A stretch of 33,264 bases of DNA from Nocardia carnea (lineage in GTDB: Bacteria > Actinomycetota > Actinomycetes > Mycobacteriales > Mycobacteriaceae). This document shows positions 1-7,217 of the stretch, one piece after another; position 1 is the first letter of the stretch, and every line of letters starts with the position of its first letter. The position numbers were made by a program, and so were the translations under genes. The stretch lies in NCBI RefSeq assembly GCF_029868325.1, contig NZ_JARWNW010000289.1, forward strand, positions 1 through 33,264, read 5' to 3'. Under the pieces are notes generated by a model that was given only the letters and a program-made list of their open reading frames with translations, had not been told where the DNA came from and did no database searches.

Positions 1-174
1 GATTTGTGTGGGGCCACTGGGGGGCCCAAGGGCCGCTACCCAGTGCCGGCGTGGGGGCCCGGGGGAACCCCCAAATGGGGGGGGGGGGGGGGGGGGGTGT
101 TAAACCCGGCCCCCGCGCAGTGCTGTCCGACGCGGGGCCCCGCAGTGCTGTCCGGGGCCCATTTACACTTGTGT
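1..174. other. Low-complexity, probably unreliable contig end
   Basis: No gene is supported here. The stretch is dominated by G and C homopolymers, including 21 consecutive G at 77-97 and short GGGGG/CCCCC palindromes. A 14-bp direct repeat (CGCAGTGCTGTCCG) occurs at 116-129 and 141-154. Reading frames stay open only because of base composition. A poly-G run of this length at the very start of a window is typical of sequencing or assembly trouble at a contig end, so bases before about 115 should be treated with caution. Confidence 0.6.
164..169 (+). promoter_or_regulatory. Candidate -10 box for the first gene
   Basis: TACACT fits the actinobacterial TANNNT -10 pattern. It ends 5 nt before the chosen ATG at 175, and there is no Shine-Dalgarno sequence, so the transcript may be leaderless. 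No convincing -35 box is visible. This is inferred from pattern and spacing only. Confidence 0.35.
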
Positions 175-486
175 ATGGCCGATTACGCGCATTCCCCGGC
201 CGCGGAGGCCGGCCGGGCCGCCAAAGCGCGGCAGCTGGCCGGATATCTGTGGGACCGGGAGATCACCGGTTCCGAACTACTCGAACTACCCGACCCGGTG
301 CGGCGCAAGCTGGCGCGCGCGGCGGGGGTCAATCCGCCCAGCACCGCGGAGACCTGGCGGTCGGTGGCCGGGCTGCTGGACGAGAAAGCCGCCTGGGCCG
401 AACGTAATCCCGGTCACCCGGCGGCGCGACGGCCGCATCGTGATGAGAAGCTGCTGTGGGTCAAGCCCCCGATAACCCCGTGGTGA
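175..486 (+). CDS. Small hypothetical protein (103 aa)
   Basis: I do not recognise a named family. The protein is 103 residues, soluble, charged and Ala/Arg-rich, with no signal peptide or membrane segment. Residues 15-95 look mainly helical, and the C-terminus is basic and Trp/Pro-rich (ends KPPITPW). The frame is open further upstream, but that part would translate the G-rich low-complexity DNA, so the ATG at 175, just after a TANNNT -10 box, is the sensible start. The stop codon lies in the loop of a long hairpin (463-504) shared with the convergent acyltransferase gene, so the last codons also form one arm of a terminator. It is probably a real conserved actinobacterial gene, but its function is unknown. 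Confidence 0.65.
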   Translation: MADYAHSPAAEAGRAAKARQLAGYLWDREITGSELLELPDPVRRKLARAAGVNPPSTAETWRSVAGLLDEKAAWAERNPGHPAARRPHRDEKLLWVKPPITPW

Positions 487-504
487 GGGGCTTATCGGGG
501 GCTT
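463..504. terminator. Bidirectional terminator overlapping a gene end
   Basis: Perfect 13-bp arms, AAGCCCCCGATAA (463-475) and its complement (492-504), enclose 16 nt in which CCCC (476-479) can pair again with GGGG (487-490). It lies between two convergent genes. The left arm and loop are coding sequence of the small upstream gene, whose TGA is at 484-486. There is no T-tract, as is common in high-GC actinobacteria. Confidence 0.7.
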
Positions 505-513
505 GCGCGTTGC

Positions 514-2634
514 TCACCACCAGCCGGTGGCGATACCTATCTGCCGTTCCAGTTCCGGGGCGAGCGTGCGCGCATAGCTGGCGCTGAGGTGGTGCTCGTC
601 GTGGTACACCAGCACATTGCCTTCGACTACCCGGCAGATCTCCGGTCCACATACCGAATCGGTGAGATCCAGCAGGCGCATATTCGGGAACGCCGCCGCG
701 TGGATCAGGGCCGGATTCACCGGTGCCAGCGCCGCCGTACGCGGCATACCGCAGGTCGCGCTGTCCCCGCCCGCGGCCAGGCAGTCCACGGCGCTGTAGC
801 GCACACCGGTCGGGCTGCGCAGCCAAGGCGTGTCGCGGATGGCCAGCACGTTCAGATTGCGTTCGGCCAGCGCCGCCCACACATCGAGGTATTCGGCGGG
901 GACCGCGTCGCCACCGCTGGGCCAGATCGGGGCCGTGGCGGTGGTGAACACCCAGTCCGGCGGATCGGCGGCCAGAATGTCTACCACCGCACGGGACCAG
1001 TCGCGGCAATCGGAGATATCGAGGCCCCGATACTGGGCGTCGTCGCGGATATTGAGCGAGCAGCCCATCTTCAGGTACACGACGACTTTGATGTCGTGGA
1101 CTTTGGCCAGTGCGTCCATGGCGGGCATCCAGTGCTCGGCATGGGAATTACCGACCATGGCGATGGTGCGTGAACCGTTGGGATCCCCGTAGGTGCAGGT
1201 CGTGACTTCCTTGTTGAACCAGTCGGAGATACAGCCGTCGCGGGTAGGGGCCGGAAGGTCGTTGGAGGCTTCCAGAATCGAAGGCCGCAGCTTCGCCACC
1301 GGCACCTCGGCACCGGCGAACAAGGCCTCGGCACCCGGATACTCGTTCACCGGCAGCGCCTCGACCGGCTGCGACGGCGTACGGGCGACCACGACCTGCC
1401 AGGACACGCAGACGCCCAGGACCAGCACCCCGACCAGGCTCACCGCGACCCCCGGAACACGGCGCCGCCAGACCGGAGTCGTCACAGTTTCGCCCGAGCG
1501 CACCCGTAGTGGTTCCTCGATGAACTTGTTGGTGAGCACGGCGAGAATCAGCGAGGCCCCGATGACCAGCAGTCCGCCGTCCAGGCCCGCATGTGGTTTC
1601 CCGGTCTGCACCAGGTAGTAGATGAGTAGTGGCCAGTGCCAGAGATACAGCGAATACGCGATGGCGCCGAGTTCGACCATCGGCCGGGTCGCGAGCAACC
1701 GGCTGACGATCGGTTGCTGCCCGCTCTCCGTGCGGATCCCGGCGATGATCAACGCGACCGCGGCGCCGACCGGGAACAATGCGGCCGGTCCCGGGAACTG
1801 CCGGGCGCCGTCGAACAGCAGGCCGCATACCAGTACGGCGACGAGGCCGCCGACCGCGAGCAGGGCCGCCAGCCACCGCCCGATCCGGCCGGCCCCGAGC
1901 CGCAGCCACGGTAGCGCGGCGGCCAGCAGGGCACCGGACAGCAATTCCCAGGCACGGGCGGCGCTGTCGTAATAGGTCCATTCCTGCGAGACCGTCATCC
2001 AGACGGTGGCGTAGACGAACGAGGCGGCACCCAGCAGCACCGACAGCGCCACGATCGCGGGCCGCACCGCGCCGGGCGAGCCGAAGCGGCGGCACACCCA
2101 CGCGACCAGCCCCAGCAGCACGACGATGGCCACATAGAACTGTCCCTGGACCGCCATCGACCACAGATGCTGCAGCGGGCTCACCGAGGGATCGGCGGCC
2201 AGATAACTCTCCGCGGCCTGCGCGAGGTACCAGTTCTGGTAGTAGAGGGCCGAGGCCATCGTCTGGCCCGACATATCGCCCCAGATCGAGTACGGCTTGG
2301 TGGCAACGGTGACGACGGCCACCACGGCGAGCACGACCATGAGGGCGGGCAGCAGCCGCCGTGCCGTACGCGTGGCGACCTGCCGCGCATCCACCTGTCC
2401 GGTGCGTTCCACCCGTCGCAGCAACATCCCGGTGAAGAAGAACCCGGACAGCACCAGGAAGATATCGACGCCGCCGGAAACCTTGCCGTACCAGACGTGG
2501 AAGGCGACTACCAGGGCGATCGCGATACCGCGGAGACCGTCGAGGTCGAGCCGGTAATCGGCCGAACGGGCGGGGGTGCCGGGCTGCGCTGCCGGAGATG
2601 GCTCGGCTGCGTCACGGTCTTTGATTCGCAACAA
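514..2634 (-). CDS. Membrane acyltransferase (acyltransferase 3 family) with C-terminal SGNH domain
   Basis: This 706-residue inner-membrane protein belongs to the OafA/YrhL-like acyltransferase 3 family, which transfers acyl groups to cell-surface glycans or lipids. Residues ~27-410 form the multi-span domain. The conserved motif LDGLRGIA is followed by His46 in AFHVW, and PLQHLWSM (153-160) is also typical. Residues ~450-706 form a periplasmic SGNH-hydrolase-like domain with GNSH (Ser497) and a distal Asp679-x-x-His682, so the nucleophile and the Asp/His pair are all present. The start is TTG: an in-frame TAG lies six codons upstream, and GGAGAG sits 6 nt before the TTG. The acceptor is unknown; related two-domain proteins O-acetylate polysaccharides or peptidoglycan. 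It converges with the small gene at 175-486 and shares its terminator. Confidence 0.9.
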   Translation of the reverse strand: MLRIKDRDAAEPSPAAQPGTPARSADYRLDLDGLRGIAIALVVAFHVWYGKVSGGVDIFLVLSGFFFTGMLLRRVERTGQVDARQVATRTARRLLPALMVVLAVVAVVTVATKPYSIWGDMSGQTMASALYYQNWYLAQAAESYLAADPSVSPLQHLWSMAVQGQFYVAIVVLLGLVAWVCRRFGSPGAVRPAIVALSVLLGAASFVYATVWMTVSQEWTYYDSAARAWELLSGALLAAALPWLRLGAGRIGRWLAALLAVGGLVAVLVCGLLFDGARQFPGPAALFPVGAAVALIIAGIRTESGQQPIVSRLLATRPMVELGAIAYSLYLWHWPLLIYYLVQTGKPHAGLDGGLLVIGASLILAVLTNKFIEEPLRVRSGETVTTPVWRRRVPGVAVSLVGVLVLGVCVSWQVVVARTPSQPVEALPVNEYPGAEALFAGAEVPVAKLRPSILEASNDLPAPTRDGCISDWFNKEVTTCTYGDPNGSRTIAMVGNSHAEHWMPAMDALAKVHDIKVVVYLKMGCSLNIRDDAQYRGLDISDCRDWSRAVVDILAADPPDWVFTTATAPIWPSGGDAVPAEYLDVWAALAERNLNVLAIRDTPWLRSPTGVRYSAVDCLAAGGDSATCGMPRTAALAPVNPALIHAAAFPNMRLLDLTDSVCGPEICRVVEGNVLVYHDEHHLSASYARTLAPELERQIGIATGWW

Positions 2635-2953
2635 CTTGCTCTCTCCGACCTATCGACTTCTCCGCCGGGCCCTGTGGGGATCGATTGACAGCAGCGAAGA
2701 ACGAGCCTCGGACATAGCATGCATCCCTATCACAATGTGTGGTCTCCGGCGAATTCCGCCGCTGTTCGGGCAGGCTTCGCGACCGCGGCGCACCTCGTCG
2801 CGGCAACCGGGGAGTACCCAGCCGCGGCCGCATTTTCTCCGTGTCTTATCCAGGCCATACGAGTTGACAATCGAGGCGGGTCTCACAACAGTGGTAGCCG
2901 CGCGTTCTCCGTTCGGACGCATGATTCACCCCCCAGCAGACATAGAGGAATTC
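2635..2953. promoter_or_regulatory. Divergent intergenic region, acyltransferase / excalibur gene
   Basis: This 319-bp stretch has no supported gene; ORFs crossing it are composition artefacts. It must hold promoters for both flanking genes. A perfect -35 hexamer TTGACA is at 2864-2869 on the plus strand. The hexamer 17 bp downstream, AACAGT (2887-2892), is only a weak -10, and the transcript would carry a leader of about 55 nt before the ATG at 2954. No clear minus-strand promoter was recognised. Confidence 0.4.
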
Positions 2954-3259
2954 ATGAACGTACGCCAGCTCTATGTCAGCGCCGCCGCCGCGGGGCTGAC
3001 TCTTCTGGCCGCTCCCGCCGCCAGCGCTCAGATCCAGATTCCGCTGCCTTCCCTGGCCGGTACCGGTTCCTCGGCCGCCGACGCGGTTCTCGGCGCCACC
3101 GGTTCGGCGCAGCTGGCGCAGACCGGTTCCGCCGGTGGCGCCTTCAAGAACTGTGACGAAGCGCGCGCCGCGGGTCGGGCGCCGATCTTCCGCGGTGAGC
3201 CCGGGTTCGGCCCGCACCTGGATCCGGACGGCGACGGGTTCGCTTGCCCCACCGTCTGA
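2954..3259 (+). CDS. Secreted excalibur calcium-binding domain protein
   Basis: The protein is 101 residues. Residues 1-28 form a Sec signal peptide (basic start, hydrophobic Ala/Leu core, cleavage probably after ASA). A short Gly/Ser/Ala linker follows. Residues ~65-99 are an excalibur domain with FKNCDEARAAG, an internal GEPGF and the calcium-binding-like DPDGDGFAC; the two Cys that flank the domain are both present. Excalibur domains are small extracellular modules with an EF-hand-like DxDxDG loop, and the role here is unknown. The ATG at 2954 is chosen because GAGGAA lies 3 nt upstream and because translation from it opens directly with a signal peptide. A strong hairpin (3279-3314) follows the stop. 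Confidence 0.88.
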   Translation: MNVRQLYVSAAAAGLTLLAAPAASAQIQIPLPSLAGTGSSAADAVLGATGSAQLAQTGSAGGAFKNCDEARAAGRAPIFRGEPGFGPHLDPDGDGFACPTV

Positions 3260-3278
3260 TTCGTTCTCACTGCGCACA

Positions 3279-3314
3279 AACGCCCGGTGACGGAGTTTTC
3301 CGTCACCGGGCGTT
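3279..3314. terminator. Strong bidirectional terminator
   Basis: A perfect 16-bp stem (3279-3294 with 3299-3314) closes a 4-nt loop, GTTT. It lies 19 bp after the excalibur stop and 14 bp before the stop of the convergent DUF3618 gene. The AA/TT ends of the stem supply a short T-run for either strand. Confidence 0.85.
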
Positions 3315-3328
3315 GTCGTCTGCGGTGT

Positions 3329-3550
3329 TCAGCGCAGGATCTTGAACAGCACCGCACCCGCGAGCAGCACGCCCGCACCGATCAGGCTGTACTTCACCTT
3401 GGGCTCGTTCATTTTGGCCAGCGCCAGCTGTTTGGTGCCCTCGGCGATCCGCTGCGGATCGGCCCGCACCGCGATCTCGTCCAGGGTGCCGGCCAGCCGC
3501 TCCCGCGCGGCCTCGATCTCCTGCTCGATCCGCTCGGTATCCTTTGCCAC
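3329..3550 (-). CDS. DUF3618 small membrane protein
   Basis: This 73-residue protein has an N-terminal amphipathic, coiled-coil-like segment (about residues 4-30, rich in Glu/Arg, with DTERIEQEIEAARERLAGTL) and one membrane helix near the C-terminus (about 53-70). This layout is typical of DUF3618, a short actinobacterial family of unknown function. Two in-frame GTG codons are possible. The one at 3550 is preferred because AGGAGG (3558-3563) is 7 nt upstream, whereas the GTG at 3556 is only 1 nt from it. It is convergent with the excalibur gene and divergent from the Bcp gene. Confidence 0.85.
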   Translation of the reverse strand: MAKDTERIEQEIEAARERLAGTLDEIAVRADPQRIAEGTKQLALAKMNEPKVKYSLIGAGVLLAGAVLFKILR

Positions 3551-3813
3551 CTTCACGCCTCCTGTACCTGGTCTGCCGCATCCACCGGCGGCCGATGATC
3601 ACCCCTGGGTCGCGGTTGTCACCGCGGCGCGCCAGGGTTCGGGCACGAGTGTATCCGGGGTCACCGCGGCCGCTGTTAGCTCGACCCCGGCGCGGCAGGT
3701 CGCCGTCGGCCACTGCACCGTCCGCCCGGCTACCGATGTTTCCGTGCACCATGACCGCGGGACGCTCGCCGAGTCCGGCTCCGTGAGTCATAGGGTTCGG
3801 TTACGGTGCGAGT

Positions 3814-4287
3814 GTGACCGACAACCATCGACTCTCCCCGGGCGATCCGGCACCCGATTTCACCCTCGCCGATGCGGACGGCAACGAGGTTTCGCTGGCC
3901 GACTACCGCGGCCGCAAGGTCGTGGTGTACTTCTACCCCGCGGCAAGCACCCCCGGCTGTACCAAGCAGGCATGCGATTTCCGGGACAACCTGGGTGAAC
4001 TGAACGAAGCGGGCCTGGCGGTGATCGGGATCTCCCCTGATAAACCGGCCAAACTCGCCAAATTCCGGGATGCCGAGCAGCTCAACTTCCCGCTGCTGTC
4101 CGATCCCGAACGCAAGGTCCTCACCGAATGGGGCGCGTTCGGCGAGAAAACCATGTACGGCAAGAAGGTGACCGGCGTCATCCGGTCGACCTTCCTCGTC
4201 GATGCCGAAGGCAAAATCGAAGTGGCCCAGTACAACGTGCGTGCTACGGGACACGTCGCCAAACTGCGCCGCGATCTCTCCGTGTAA
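3814..4287 (+). CDS. bcp: Peroxiredoxin, Bcp/PrxQ type (thiol peroxidase)
   Basis: The enzyme reduces hydrogen peroxide and organic hydroperoxides in the cytoplasm using thioredoxin-type electron donors. It has 157 residues, the usual size for Bcp. The AhpC/TSA fold opens with DPAPDFTL (11-18). The active-site motif STPGCTKQAC carries the peroxidatic Cys49 and, five residues on, the resolving Cys54 that defines the atypical 2-Cys PrxQ class. The later IRSTFLVDAEG and the Arg near residue 130 are also conserved. Translation starts at GTG 3814, with no clear ribosome binding site. It stands alone, divergent from the DUF3618 gene and convergent with the TetR gene. Confidence 0.93.
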   Translation: MTDNHRLSPGDPAPDFTLADADGNEVSLADYRGRKVVVYFYPAASTPGCTKQACDFRDNLGELNEAGLAVIGISPDKPAKLAKFRDAEQLNFPLLSDPERKVLTEWGAFGEKTMYGKKVTGVIRSTFLVDAEGKIEVAQYNVRATGHVAKLRRDLSV

Positions 4288-4312
4288 TCACGAGTCCCGG
4301 CAGTATCGGTGG

Positions 4313-4335
4313 TCGCCCGGGCCGGGACCGGGCGA
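4313..4335. terminator. Hairpin between convergent bcp and tetR genes
   Basis: An 8-bp stem, TCGCCCGG (4313-4320) with CCGGGCGA (4328-4335), closes a 7-nt loop. It directly abuts the stop codon of the TetR gene (4336-4338) and follows the bcp stop by 25 bp. GTCCCGG (4294-4300) can also pair with CCGGGAC nearby as a competing fold. There is no U-tract. Confidence 0.6.
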
Positions 4336-5118
4336 TCAGTCGTAGGACTCGATCAAGCGCTCGTAGCCGTCGAGCAATAACCCCAGACTCCGTTCGAAGA
4401 ACAGGTCCTCCCAGCTTCCGTCCTCCTGCTCGAATGCCTGGGCGCGCATCGCCGCCGTGACGGCGGGGAAGCGTTCGGGGTCGATCACGCGTTCGAGGAT
4501 GTCCCAATCGCCGTCGGATTCGGGGTTGGCCGGGTCGATTTCGGTGACAAGGCGGGCCCGTCCGATCACGAACAGTGTCAGGTTCACCACCAGCTGCATT
4601 TTGATGGGTTCCGGCACGCGGGTCTGTGCGAGTGCAGAAAGGCCTGCCTCCAGCCAAGCCATGTTGTTGGGCCCCAGCGGAGGTGCGGTCATTCGCACAC
4701 TGAGCCAGCCCGCATGCTTGGCGATCAAGCGGTACTCCGCCCACGCCCACTCGTGCAGCACCGCGCGCCACGGGGTGCCCGGCGGGGTTTCCGGCGGCTT
4801 TCCCAGTACCCGGTCCAGCGCGAGCTCCACCAGGGTGGACTTGCTGTCGACATAGCGGTACAGCGACATCGCGGTGAAACCGAGGCGCTCGGCGACCTTG
4901 TTCATCGACAGCGCGGCGAACCCCTCCTCGTCGGCGAGTTCGATCGCGGTGTCCACGATCTGTTCCAGGCTCAGCCCGCGCCGGGGTCCGCGGGTTCCCG
5001 CCGGCGCGAGACCCCACATGAGCTCGATCGATTTCGGTAGCGGGCGTTCGGCGCCCGCCGCGGCCGCTGTCCCTTCGGGGGCGGCCGTGGCCGGTCCGTT
5101 GTCCGCTGCGCTCGGCAT
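4336..5118 (-). CDS. TetR family repressor beside a DrrAB-type exporter
   Basis: This 260-residue cytoplasmic regulator begins with a disordered Ala/Pro-rich tail (1-45). A TetR DNA-binding domain at about 47-95 follows, with recognition-helix region FTAMSLYRYVDSKSTLVELA. The C-terminal ligand domain resembles TetR_C_1, the class found in tetracycline- and drug-responsive repressors. The start ATG at 5118 has GGAAGGA about 10 nt upstream. It is divergent from the ABC ATPase gene at 5324, and the 205-bp gap holds two palindromes, so it most likely represses the exporter, and perhaps itself, until a drug binds. The ligand cannot be read from sequence. Confidence 0.9.
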   Translation of the reverse strand: MPSAADNGPATAAPEGTAAAAGAERPLPKSIELMWGLAPAGTRGPRRGLSLEQIVDTAIELADEEGFAALSMNKVAERLGFTAMSLYRYVDSKSTLVELALDRVLGKPPETPPGTPWRAVLHEWAWAEYRLIAKHAGWLSVRMTAPPLGPNNMAWLEAGLSALAQTRVPEPIKMQLVVNLTLFVIGRARLVTEIDPANPESDGDWDILERVIDPERFPAVTAAMRAQAFEQEDGSWEDLFFERSLGLLLDGYERLIESYD

Positions 5119-5247
5119 CGATCTGGGTTCCTTCCGTCGGTTTCCGAGACCGGGTCCTCGGTGGCCGCCAGTCGGGACGGCGGCCTGGCCTCTTGCGTCT
5201 CCCCTTCCTATACCACCGCATTCCTCGCCGTCCTTGCGCCCCGCTCC

Positions 5248-5290
5248 AAACTGTGTACTCTCTAATCAGAATATATGCCATATACAGTTT
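5248..5290. promoter_or_regulatory. Candidate operator for the TetR/DrrAB divergon
   Basis: In an AT-rich island within GC-rich DNA there is an inverted repeat AAACTGTGTA (5248-5257) / TATACAGTTT (5281-5290), 9 of 10 positions symmetric. A second, perfect palindrome TATATG-C-CATATA (5272-5284) overlaps its right arm. They lie 34-76 bp before the ABC ATPase start, where a divergent TetR repressor would be expected to bind. The symmetry is seen directly; the assignment to this repressor is inferred. Confidence 0.5.
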
Positions 5291-5323
5291 ATTCGGCACG
5301 CAGTTATTCGAACGGAGCCCATC

Positions 5324-6271
5324 ATGACCGCCCCACCTGCCATTTCCCTCGCCGGACTCGGTAAATCCTTCGGCGACCACCGGGTCCTCGCCGGTATCGA
5401 CCTCGATATCGCGCCCGGATCGGTGTTCTCCCTCCTCGGCCCCAACGGCGCCGGGAAAACCACGATGGTGCGCATCCTGGCGACCCTGACCAGTCCGGAC
5501 AGCGGAACTGCCCGGGTCGCCGGATACGACGTAGCGCACGAGCCGGATCAGGTCCGCGCGTCCATCGGAGTAACCGGCCAATACGCTGCACTGGACAAAG
5601 TCCTCACCGGTACCGAGAACCTGCACATGGTCGGCCGGCTACTGCATCTGGGCCGGTCGGAAGTCCGCCGGCGCACCACCGAGCTCGTGGAACGCTTCGA
5701 TCTCGTCGCGGCCGCCGGACGCCCCGCGAGCACCTACTCCGGCGGTATGCGCCGCCGCCTCGACCTCGCCATGAGCCTGATGGGCCGGCCGGAGGTGGTC
5801 TTCCTCGACGAACCCACCACGGGGCTGGACCCGCGTAGCCGCCGCGAACTCTGGCAGGTCATCAGAGAACTGGTCGACGACGGCGTAACGGTTTTCCTCA
5901 CCACCCAGTACCTGGAGGAAGCCGATCAACTGGCCGACCGGATCGCGGTCCTGTACGACGGCCGCATCGTCGCGGACGGGACCCCGGCCGAACTCAAACA
6001 ACTCACCCCCGGCGGCCATATCCTGTTCCACTTCGCCGACAGTGCGAACCTGGCCGCCGCGGCGCGCGTGACCGGTTTCCCGGAAACCGATCGGGACGAA
6101 CTCACCCTGCAGGTTCCGTCCGACGGGCAGGTCACCCATCTCAAACATCTGCTGGACGAGTTCGCCGCCTTCGATATCACCGTCGAGCGGCTCAGCGTGC
6201 ACACCCCGGATCTCGACGATGTCTTCTTCGCACTGACCAGCCGTCCCGCCGAAGCCGTACCGGCCGCATAG
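5324..6271 (+). CDS. ABC transporter ATP-binding protein, DrrA-like
   Basis: This 315-residue ATPase is the energy subunit of a multidrug or antibiotic exporter. It has Walker A GPNGAGKT (39-46), Q-loop Gln86, signature YSGGMRRR (138-145) and Walker B VVFLDEP (158-164). At the H-loop position the motif reads LTTQYLEEAD with Gln195 in place of His, as is usual in DrrA-type daunorubicin-resistance ATPases. The C-terminal ~80 residues form the DrrA accessory domain. The frame is open far upstream, but ATG 5324 is preferred: GGAG lies 6 nt before it and the family N-terminus starts there. The permease gene follows after 34 bp, and the two form an operon controlled by the divergent TetR gene. Confidence 0.92.
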   Translation: MTAPPAISLAGLGKSFGDHRVLAGIDLDIAPGSVFSLLGPNGAGKTTMVRILATLTSPDSGTARVAGYDVAHEPDQVRASIGVTGQYAALDKVLTGTENLHMVGRLLHLGRSEVRRRTTELVERFDLVAAAGRPASTYSGGMRRRLDLAMSLMGRPEVVFLDEPTTGLDPRSRRELWQVIRELVDDGVTVFLTTQYLEEADQLADRIAVLYDGRIVADGTPAELKQLTPGGHILFHFADSANLAAAARVTGFPETDRDELTLQVPSDGQVTHLKHLLDEFAAFDITVERLSVHTPDLDDVFFALTSRPAEAVPAA

Positions 6272-6305
6272 CGACCCCGCGCCCCACTCACAGAAAGCCA
6301 CTCGC

Positions 6306-7073
6306 GTGACCACCCTCACCTACGCCGCACAGGACGCGGCAACCATGACGGCCCGCAATCTCCGTCACACCGTGCGCAGTCCCGATGCGCTGATCAGCAC
6401 CCTTGCACTACCGATCATGATCCTGCTCATGTTCGTCTACGTCTTCGGCGGGGCCATGGATGTCGGCGGCACCTTCGTCGATTACGTGGTGCCCGGGATC
6501 GTGCTGATGTGCGCCTGTTTCGGCGCCTCGACCACGGCGATCAGTGTTTCGGTCGATATCGCCGAAGGTATCGTCGACCGCTTCCGCACCATGGCGATCA
6601 GCCGGTCCTCGTTCCTCACCGGGCACATCACCGAAAGCCTGCTGCGCAATATCCTGGCCACCGCGGTGGTGGTGATCGTCGCATTGGCGATCGGTTTCCG
6701 GCCCACCGCCGATCCGCTGCGCTGGCTCGCCGCCGCGGCACTGCTGGCGCTGGTGGTGGTGGCGCTCTCCTGGATGTCGGCGTGCTTCGGCTTGCTCGCC
6801 AGTAGTCCGGAGGCTGCCAACGGATTCACCATCTTCGCGATGTTCATTCCCTATGTCAGCAGCGCGTTCGTTCCGCCGGAGACCATGCCGGACTGGCTGC
6901 GCGGTTTCGCCGAACACCAGCCGGTGACACCGGTGATCGAAACCCTGCGTGGCCTGCTGGTCGGGACCCCGATCGGCGACAGCGCAGTACTCGCGGTCGT
7001 CTGGTGGGGCGCCATCGCCGTTGTGTGCTACGGCACGGCCCTGGTTCTGTTCCACCGCAAGACCCGGAACTGA
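6306..7073 (+). CDS. ABC-2 type transporter permease, DrrB-like
   Basis: This 255-residue membrane subunit has six predicted helices (about 31-51, 61-81, 112-132, 141-163, 172-190 and 225-246), the layout of ABC-2 permeases of the DrrB/NodJ class. An EGIVDRFRTMAISR segment in the cytoplasmic loop (about 93-106) is the coupling-helix region characteristic of DrrB homologues. Translation starts at GTG 6306 with AGAAAG upstream. It should pair with the ATPase just before it as a dimeric exporter for hydrophobic drugs or lipids. A long hairpin (7086-7129) ends the operon. Confidence 0.92.
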   Translation: MTTLTYAAQDAATMTARNLRHTVRSPDALISTLALPIMILLMFVYVFGGAMDVGGTFVDYVVPGIVLMCACFGASTTAISVSVDIAEGIVDRFRTMAISRSSFLTGHITESLLRNILATAVVVIVALAIGFRPTADPLRWLAAAALLALVVVALSWMSACFGLLASSPEAANGFTIFAMFIPYVSSAFVPPETMPDWLRGFAEHQPVTPVIETLRGLLVGTPIGDSAVLAVVWWGAIAVVCYGTALVLFHRKTRN

Positions 7074-7085
7074 GCCGGACTCCCC

Positions 7086-7129
7086 GCCGATCCGGCGTCC
7101 GCGGAGCGTGTTGCGGACCCCGGATCGGC
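7086..7129 (+). terminator. Terminator of the DrrAB-like operon
   Basis: A long stem: GCCGATCCGG (7086-7095) pairs with CCGGATCGGC (7120-7129), and after a one-base mismatch GTCCGC (7097-7102) pairs with GCGGAC (7113-7118) around a 10-nt loop. It starts 13 nt after the permease stop. No U-tract follows. Confidence 0.75.
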
Positions 7130-7204
7130 AGTGTCCGGGTGGTGAGACATGACAGACTCGCCGTCACATTCCGTACTCTCCCACCACCACCTTCGACCTA
7201 CCGC

Positions 7205-7210
7205 TAGCCT
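7205..7210 (+). promoter_or_regulatory. -10 box of a leaderless TetR gene
   Basis: TAGCCT fits TANNNT and ends 7 nt before GTG 7218, the spacing expected when transcription starts at or beside the start codon. The ATG at 7216 is followed at once by TGA, so it cannot be the start. A palindrome CGTACGTACG (7223-7232) lies just inside the gene. Confidence 0.45.
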
Positions 7211-7217
7211 GGGACAT

